Source: Candidatus Pacearchaeota archaeon (GTDB lineage: Archaea > Nanobdellota > Nanobdellia > Pacearchaeales > GW2011-AR1). From it: 9,702 nt of DNA. The translations under genes and the position numbers were made by a program. The stretch covers positions 1-9,702 of the forward strand of contig WJLC01000067.1 in assembly GCA_014728745.1 (NCBI GenBank), read 5' to 3'. The notes beneath the pieces are model-generated. The model was not told the DNA's origin and searched no databases. It was given only the letters and a program-made list of their open reading frames with translations. Of the stretch, positions 5,444 to 9,702 are shown in pieces; the first letter of the stretch is position 1, and every line of letters begins with the position of its first letter.

Positions 5444-6346
5444 CTTAGAAACTTTTTTCACAAAATCAGAATACTTTAAATTTCCTAACTCACTGATAAT
5501 TGTCTTAATATATTTTTTAGGAACAAATTCAAAAGCAGGATTTTTTATCTTGATGTTTTTTGGAGCTCTGTCCCATATTTCATTTAGTTTTCTTTGCTCC
5601 ATTGGAATGTCTTTTTTAGTAAATTTCCATGAATCTGCAACAATATGAACAGGAATCTTATTGTTTTTTGCTATTTGGGCTATGACTTCACTTCCTATTT
5701 TATTAATGACTCCTTTTTTAAGAAGTGCGTCTGCTCCTAAAAAAACCTTGTCTGCTTTTTTAGTTCCCTGCTCTTTTGAAAGGGCAACTCCTAAGGCTGA
5801 ATCAGCAAACATTGTTACTTTAATGCCTGCTTTTCTTAATTCCTTTGCTGTTTTCCTTCCTTGATATAAGGGTCTTGTTTCAGTATTATAAACTTGGAAT
5901 TTTTTGCCTTGTTTTTTTGCATGAATTAAAGCATTGGAAACATTTGTAGAATGGCAATGCGTGAAAATTATATCTCCATTTTTTATTATCTTTAATGCGT
6001 GCTTGTTTATTTCTTCTTGAGCAATGTCAAAATGTGCTAGCAATTCCTTTTTAGGGGTTTTGTCTGCTTTTTGCAAAACCTTCTGCATCATTGGCTCAGT
6101 TGGTCTAGAAGACAGAAGCTTTTTTTTAGCTGATTTTGTCTTTTTTAAAAAATACGCGTTTAATGCAGCTTTTGCTACATTCCTAGCTCCCTGAATTTTA
6201 ATATTCTTTATGTCCTTAACTATTTTATTGAATTTCTTGTTAGTTTTTTTAGTCTTTTCTGGCTTGCTAGATTTTTGAGATTTTTTAGAATTTTTAGGCC
6301 CTTTTCCTCTTTTTTTTGAATTTTTTTTAGACTTGCTTTTAGTCAT
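5435..6346 (-). CDS. Ribose-1,5-bisphosphate isomerase / aIF2B-family protein
   Basis: A 303-residue protein of the eIF2B-alpha/MtnA/R15P isomerase superfamily. Motifs match archaeal R15P isomerase, which converts ribose-1,5-bisphosphate to ribulose-1,5-bisphosphate in the AMP salvage route to type III RuBisCO (family knowledge): IQGARNVAKAA (51-61), SRPTEP (80-85), GDIIFTHCHST (124-134), NTETRPLYQGRKTAKEL (154-170), ADSAL, DKVFLGADALLKKGVINKIGSE (199-220), and NPAFEFVPKKYIKTIISELG (269-288). The likely catalytic pair is present, Cys131 in THCHS and Asp206 in GAD, which favours an isomerase over a pure translation factor. Odd points: a Lys/Ser-rich N-terminal tail of about 40 residues; Gln52 where the family typically has Arg in IRGAG; and a C-terminus lacking the usual Pro-Pro after ITExG. 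No RuBisCO or AMP phosphorylase gene is in the window, so the substrate is inferred. Confidence 0.8.
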   Translation of the reverse strand: MTKSKSKKNSKKRGKGPKNSKKSQKSSKPEKTKKTNKKFNKIVKDIKNIKIQGARNVAKAALNAYFLKKTKSAKKKLLSSRPTEPMMQKVLQKADKTPKKELLAHFDIAQEEINKHALKIIKNGDIIFTHCHSTNVSNALIHAKKQGKKFQVYNTETRPLYQGRKTAKELRKAGIKVTMFADSALGVALSKEQGTKKADKVFLGADALLKKGVINKIGSEVIAQIAKNNKIPVHIVADSWKFTKKDIPMEQRKLNEIWDRAPKNIKIKNPAFEFVPKKYIKTIISELGNLKYSDFVKKVSKKK

Positions 6347-6367
6347 ATATGGAGGGGTTTAAGAAAC

Positions 6368-6376
6368 TTTAAAAAT
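6368..6376. promoter_or_regulatory. Shared divergent TATA-like box
   Basis: The 50-nt space between two divergent starts contains one strong box, TTTAAAAAT on the + strand and ATTTTTAAA on the minus strand. TTTAAA begins 29 nt before the SpoIIM-like ATG; on the other strand the TTTTTAAA run begins 29 nt before the isomerase ATG. It is almost midway between the two, so one box may serve both leaderless genes. Confidence 0.6.
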
Positions 6377-6396
6377 CCTATTACTTTTAAGAAAAT

Positions 6397-7263
6397 ATGT
6401 TAGAGATGATTATTAATCCCAAAGAGGCTGAAAGAGGTCCTTGGAAAATGTTTTTCATAGGTCTTGTTTATGCTAGCCTTTCTTTGATTTTAGTTCATTG
6501 GTTTTTTTCAGCAGATGTAGTATTGTCTGAATTCTCTGGAATGATAGTTGTGACTTTTTGCGTAATGTTCTCTCTTCCTTTTATGTATTATCTTATAAAT
6601 CAAGAGGAAAAGCAAGATGAGCAAGTTGAAGGTTTGCTAGGAATTTGGAAAGTGCATAATGATGCTATTTTCGCATTTATGTGGCTTTTTTTAGGTTTTA
6701 TAGTTGCTTTTGCTTTTTGGTACATGGTTTTAGGAAATGCCAGTCTTTTTAATGCTCAGATTGAAACTTATTGTGTTATAAATAATCCTGGAGGAGATTT
6801 AGAGGCTTGCATGGCTAAGTATGCTATTCAAAAAAATGGAGGCATTTCTGCTACAGGTGCTGCAACAAGAGGTGTCAGGTTTTTGTCTATATTAGAGAAT
6901 AATATTTATGTTATGATTTTCACTTTGATTTTCTCACTAATTTTTGGAGCTGGAGCTATTTTTGTCTTAGCTTGGAATGCAAGTGTTATTGCAGGTGCAA
7001 TAGGAATATTCACAAAATATCAGGTGAAGCATATTCCCTTGGGGTTGCTAAGGTATATGATTCATGGGTTTCCTGAAATAGCTGCTTATTTTATAACTGC
7101 TCTCGCAGGAGGAATTTTTGGGGTTGGAGCTATAAGGCATGGCGTAAAAGACAAAGAGTTTTTGAGAATTGTTGAGAATTCAGTTATATTATTATTTGTA
7201 TCAATTGTAATACTTATAATCGCTGCATTAATTGAAGTTTACTTCACTACTTTGTTTTTTTAA
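6397..7263 (+). CDS. SpoIIM (stage II sporulation protein M, DUF95) family membrane protein
   Basis: A 288-residue polytopic membrane protein. The second half carries the family signature: ILENNIYVMIFTLIFSLIFGAGAIFVLAWNASVIAGAIGIF (165-205), followed by GLLRYMIHGFPEIAAYFITALAGGIFGVGAIRHG (216-249), where HGxxExxAyfxaalAG is the conserved core. Hydrophobic segments at about 17-37, 48-66, 91-112, 170-203, 221-246 and 262-287 suggest six or so helices. A charged loop at 67-88 (QEEKQDEQVE) is predicted cytosolic, and 113-168, with Cys126 and Cys138, external. In Bacillus, SpoIIM takes part in engulfment; archaeal members are widespread and their role is not settled. The start is supported by TTTAAA at -29. 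Divergent from the isomerase gene; its stop is embedded in a T run. Confidence 0.8.
   Translation: MLEMIINPKEAERGPWKMFFIGLVYASLSLILVHWFFSADVVLSEFSGMIVVTFCVMFSLPFMYYLINQEEKQDEQVEGLLGIWKVHNDAIFAFMWLFLGFIVAFAFWYMVLGNASLFNAQIETYCVINNPGGDLEACMAKYAIQKNGGISATGAATRGVRFLSILENNIYVMIFTLIFSLIFGAGAIFVLAWNASVIAGAIGIFTKYQVKHIPLGLLRYMIHGFPEIAAYFITALAGGIFGVGAIRHGVKDKEFLRIVENSVILLFVSIVILIIAALIEVYFTTLFF
7255..7261 (+). terminator. T-run overlapping the SpoIIM-like stop codon
   Basis: Seven T run directly into the TAA stop, followed by further T-rich sequence (7282-7292). This is compatible with archaeal T-tract termination before the promoter of the next gene. Confidence 0.35.
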
Positions 7264-7299
7264 TCTGGGTTTAATTGCATCTATATTTATTTCTAAAAA

Positions 7300-7308
7300 T
7301 TTAAAAAG
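7300..7308 (+). promoter_or_regulatory. TATA-like box for the DPAGT1-like gene
   Basis: TTTAAAAAG begins exactly 29 nt before the ATG at 7329, within a 65-nt intergenic space, and implies a leaderless transcript. Confidence 0.65.
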
Positions 7309-7328
7309 ATTACAATTGTAAAAAGATT

Positions 7329-8330
7329 ATGGATCCATTATTAATAACAACAATCGCAATAAGCTTTTTAGCCACTTTAATAATTCTTCCTATGTGGATT
7401 TCAAGAGCAAAATCTGAAGGAATGGTTGGCAAAGACATGCAAAAGCTAAACAAGCCAGAAGTTGCAGAAGGTGGAGGAATTACAGTTTTATTTGGAATTG
7501 CTATTGGAATACTCTTTTACATTGCTGTAAGAACCTTTTACTTTAATCAAACAAATGGAGAAATTACTAGATTATTTGCAATCTTATGTTCAATACTCAT
7601 TGCTTCAATGGTAGGGGTTATTGATGATTTAATGGGTTGGAAAAAAGGACTTAGCAAAAGACTGAGGATTTTCATAGTTTTATTTGCAGCAATCCCTTTA
7701 ATGGTAATTAATGCGGGTGTTTCCTCAATGTCAATTCCTTTTATAGGAAGCATTGATTTTGGAATTTGGTATGCCTTGATATTAATTCCTTTAGGAGTTA
7801 TTGGTGCGACAACAACTTACAATTTTTTAGCAGGATTTAATGGTTTAGAAGCAGGACAAGGAATTATTATTCTAAGTGCATTGACTTATGTTACTTATAT
7901 TACTGGAAATGCTTGGCTTAGCATTGTTTCTTTGGCAATGGTTGCTTCTTTATGCGCCTTCTGGATTTTTAATAAATACCCTTCAAAAATATTCCCTGGA
8001 GATGTCTTGACTTATTCAGTAGGTGTTATGATTGCCGCAATAGCAATTCTAGGTAACATAGAAAAAATTGCAGTTTTCTTTTTCATTCCATATATTATTG
8101 AATTTTTCTTAAAGCTTCGTGGCAAGCTAGAGATTGAAAGTTTTGGAACTTTGAAACCTGATGGCAGCTTAGAGGCGCCACATAAAAAAGTGTATGGATT
8201 AACACATGTTGCAATGAAATTTCTGAAAAAAATCAAACCAAGTGGCAAGGTTTATGAGCAAGAAGTTGTATTGTTAATACACTTGTTTCAGATTGCAGTT
8301 ATTGTTGCAGGAATTTTAATTTTCCTATAA
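7329..8330 (+). CDS. UDP-GlcNAc:polyprenyl/dolichyl-phosphate GlcNAc-1-phosphate transferase, DPAGT1/Alg7-like
   Basis: A 333-residue polytopic membrane enzyme of the GPT/WecA/MraY superfamily (glycosyltransferase family 4 in Pfam terms), which attaches a sugar-1-phosphate to a lipid phosphate as the first step of lipid-linked oligosaccharide assembly. Seen in order: LNKPEVAEGGGI (40-51; polyprenyl-phosphate transferases have a similar K/E-GG segment), VGVIDDLMGWKKGLSKRLR (95-113) with Asp99-Asp100, NFLAGFNGLEAGQG (165-178), NKYPSKIFPGDVLTYSVGVM (215-234), and IPYIIEFFLKLRGKLEIESFGTLKPDGSLEAPHKK (253-287). The NxLAGxNGLExGQ and YPSxxFxGDxxxYxxGM patterns are closer to eukaryotic DPAGT1 than to bacterial MraY. 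About ten hydrophobic helices. Its position before STT3 supports a role in N-glycosylation. The exact sugar (GlcNAc or another HexNAc) cannot be read from the sequence. Confidence 0.85.
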   Translation: MDPLLITTIAISFLATLIILPMWISRAKSEGMVGKDMQKLNKPEVAEGGGITVLFGIAIGILFYIAVRTFYFNQTNGEITRLFAILCSILIASMVGVIDDLMGWKKGLSKRLRIFIVLFAAIPLMVINAGVSSMSIPFIGSIDFGIWYALILIPLGVIGATTTYNFLAGFNGLEAGQGIIILSALTYVTYITGNAWLSIVSLAMVASLCAFWIFNKYPSKIFPGDVLTYSVGVMIAAIAILGNIEKIAVFFFIPYIIEFFLKLRGKLEIESFGTLKPDGSLEAPHKKVYGLTHVAMKFLKKIKPSGKVYEQEVVLLIHLFQIAVIVAGILIFL

Positions 8331-8344
8331 TCTTCCTATAATCT
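8323..8344 (+). repeat. Tandem 11-bp repeat TCCTATAATCT, two copies
   Basis: Two exact copies lie end to end, the first covering the stop codon of the DPAGT1-like gene. A third partial copy, TCCTATAAT, occurs at 8397-8405 just before the STT3 start. It may be a slippage duplication; no function can be read from it. Confidence 0.7.
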
Positions 8345-8381
8345 TGCATATTTTACAAATAAATCAGATTAAAACAAAGCT

Positions 8382-8390
8382 TTTAAAGAA
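8382..8390 (+). promoter_or_regulatory. TATA-like box for the STT3 gene
   Basis: TTTAAAGAA begins exactly 29 nt before the ATG at 8411, inside the 80-nt intergenic space, and supports both that start codon and a leaderless transcript. Confidence 0.65.
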
Positions 8391-8410
8391 GAGTTTTCCT
8401 ATAATTTTAT

Positions 8411-9702
8411 ATGAATAAAGATAAAGAAGAGAAAAAGGATTCAATAGACATTGAAGGAGATAAAGACAACATAGAAGTTAGCAATGTTGAAGATATTGAA
8501 GTAAAGGGAAAAGATAATACCATTAAGGTTGAAGGTGAGGATAAAGACATCAAGATTAAAGGTGATGATAATATTATTGATATTAGGGAAAAGCCAGAAA
8601 AAGATCTTGAAAAAAGGCCTGAGCTTGCAGAGATTAGAGAAAAAGAAAGGAAAAAAGAAGAGAGAAAATATGCAAGAGAAGAAAGAGATTTTAAAAGAAA
8701 AACAAAAGACATCTTTAATGTATTGACTAAGAAAAAAAATGTGATTGCACTTTTGATTGTGTTTTTTCTTGTTTTAATTTATATTTCTGCCTCAATAAGA
8801 GTTTCTAATCTTCCACTTTTAGAGGATTCAACAACAGGCAAGAAAATTCCTCTGGCATTAGATCCTTATTATTTTTTACGAATTGCTGAAACAAAAGTGG
8901 CTAATGGAGGTGTTTTGCCTGAATGTGACAATTTTAGAGTTTTAGGAGAGGAATGCATTGGATGGTCCTCTGAAATTCTTCCAAGTACTTCTATAGGGAT
9001 ATACAAAATTGGTAAAATTTTTGACTCAGAATTTACACTAAGATATGCACATATAATTAATCCAGTTATATTTTTTATTCTTAGCTTAATTGCTTTTTTC
9101 TTTTTAATTTACATTTTAACTAATTCAAAGACATCTGCTTTTATTGGGGGTGTGTTTCTTGCTTTTGTTCCTTCTTATCTATATAGAAGCATGGCAGGTT
9201 TTGCTGATCATGAATCAATAGGGATGTTTGCTTTTTTCTTATTGTTAATTGGTTTTGGAATATCAATGAAATACCTAAATAAAAAAAGAGAAAACAAAGA
9301 GAAATATAGAAACAAATTATACAAAACACTGTGTCTTGGATTATTGGTTGGCTTCTTGAGTTATTTTACAATTGTGAGTTGTGTAGGAATTGCAAAGTTT
9401 TTATTCATGATTATTCATCTAAGCTGTTTAATCTTCTGGTTTGTTAAAAGAAAAGAGAAAAAATTTAAAAAAATGAGGAATATTTTTTCTTTTTATATTT
9501 CTTGGGTAATTTCTACTATCGTGTTTACATCTTTATTTTCAAGAAATACTGCCCTAGGGATTGTTCAAAGGTTTATGCTTTCTTCTGATGGAATAATTAG
9601 TTTTTTTGTGTTAGGTTTTTTGATTATTGATCTTTTAATTATTTTCCTAAATAAAAAGAAAATCCTAAAAATCAAAGAAAAGAATGAAATCTTTTACAGT
9701 CT
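8411..9702 (+). CDS. STT3/AglB oligosaccharyltransferase, N-terminal part (runs off right edge)
   Basis: An open frame of 430 codons with no stop before the window ends; the full protein should be much longer (family about 700-900 residues). STT3/AglB is the membrane catalytic subunit that moves the lipid-linked glycan onto Asn of N-glycosylation sequons on the outer face. Residues 1-108 are a charged cytosolic tail. TM1 is about 111-128, then external loop 1 with LALDPYYFLRIAETK (148-162), where Asp151 is the expected metal/catalytic Asp, and Cys172/Cys182. The second motif RSMAGFADHESIGMF (259-273), with Asp266-His-Glu268, follows a helix at 244-256. Further helices lie at about 214-236, 271-287, 308-345, 358-378 and 395-413. 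The soluble domain with WWDYG and the sequon-binding region is outside the window. The N-terminal tail contains an unusual nonapeptide-like repeat (residues 12-58). Start supported by TTTAAA at -29. Confidence 0.9.
   Translation, partial: MNKDKEEKKDSIDIEGDKDNIEVSNVEDIEVKGKDNTIKVEGEDKDIKIKGDDNIIDIREKPEKDLEKRPELAEIREKERKKEERKYAREERDFKRKTKDIFNVLTKKKNVIALLIVFFLVLIYISASIRVSNLPLLEDSTTGKKIPLALDPYYFLRIAETKVANGGVLPECDNFRVLGEECIGWSSEILPSTSIGIYKIGKIFDSEFTLRYAHIINPVIFFILSLIAFFFLIYILTNSKTSAFIGGVFLAFVPSYLYRSMAGFADHESIGMFAFFLLLIGFGISMKYLNKKRENKEKYRNKLYKTLCLGLLVGFLSYFTIVSCVGIAKFLFMIIHLSCLIFWFVKRKEKKFKKMRNIFSFYISWVISTIVFTSLFSRNTALGIVQRFMLSSDGIISFFVLGFLIIDLLIIFLNKKKILKIKEKNEIFYS
8444..8584 (+). repeat. Six degenerate 9-residue repeats in the STT3 cytosolic tail
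   Basis: Residues 12-58 of the STT3-like protein fall into units IDIEGDKDN, IEVSNVED, IEVKGKDNT, IKVEGEDKD, IKIKGDDNI and IDI(REK). The pattern is hydrophobic-charged-hydrophobic, then mostly x-G-x-[DN]-x, about 27 bp per unit with diverged codons. Such alternation resembles a short beta-solenoid or DUF3060-like stack rather than a coiled coil. The structural assignment is inference. Confidence 0.65.

Noticed and set aside
5661..5864. 67-codon + strand open frame within the isomerase gene
   Set aside because: Antisense shadow of a well-supported coding region with conserved motifs.
8444..8584. CRISPR-like or DNA tandem array
   Set aside because: The roughly 27-bp units are similar only at protein level, with no conserved DNA repeat and spacer structure.
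8407..8712. 101-codon minus-strand frame (Ser/Leu/Phe rich) and a 65-codon + strand frame at 8529-8726
   Set aside because: Both are shadows of the charged N-terminal tail of STT3, whose own frame continues for 430 codons with family motifs.

Overview
The window reads as an AT-rich archaeal chromosome segment, probably from a DPANN-type lineage (Woesearchaeota/Pacearchaeota-like). That placement is inferred from archaeal-type ribosomal proteins (eL32, eL19, archaeal uL18/uS5/uL30/uL15), archaeal SecY, a DUF106/EMC3-type insertase, prefoldin alpha, an archaeal R15P isomerase/aIF2B-like protein and an STT3/AglB glycosyltransferase, together with compact proteins and Lys/Glu/Ser-rich tails. No 16S rRNA or other lineage marker is present, so it is not proven.

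Layout. Positions 1-4496 hold the distal part of the archaeal spc ribosomal operon, all on the + strand and with gene boundaries that overlap or nearly touch: eL32 (3' end only), eL19, uL18, uS5, uL30, uL15, secY. Positions 4497-5422 hold a DUF106/EMC3-family membrane protein and prefoldin alpha. Positions 5435-6346 hold one minus-strand gene for an R15P isomerase/aIF2B-family protein. It is convergent with prefoldin and divergent from a SpoIIM (DUF95) membrane protein at 6397-7263. Positions 7329-8330 hold a eukaryote-like DPAGT1/Alg7-type GlcNAc-1-phosphate transferase. Positions 8411-9702 hold the 5' two-thirds or less of an STT3/AglB oligosaccharyltransferase that runs off the right edge. 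There is no gene-free stretch over 100 bases.

How the genes fit together. The left half makes ribosomal proteins and the translocon, followed by helpers of nascent chains (EMC3-like insertase, prefoldin). The right half holds the first membrane step of lipid-linked oligosaccharide synthesis and the enzyme that transfers the glycan to secreted protein. Expression appears to use two modes. Inside the ribosomal operon, starts carry Shine-Dalgarno motifs or are coupled by overlap. From EMC3 onward, five + strand genes each have a TTTAAA box beginning exactly 29 nt before the ATG, which implies leaderless mRNAs.

Most notable observations: a 37-bp perfect repeat at the extreme left edge that suggests an assembly chimera; a six-unit approximately 9-residue beta-solenoid-like repeat in the cytosolic tail of STT3; cysteine pairs 10-12 residues apart in predicted external loops of SecY (twice), SpoIIM and STT3; one palindromic TATA-like box almost midway between two divergent starts; a long acidic extension on uS5; and a shortened uL30. 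I did not find a clearly undescribed multi-gene system.
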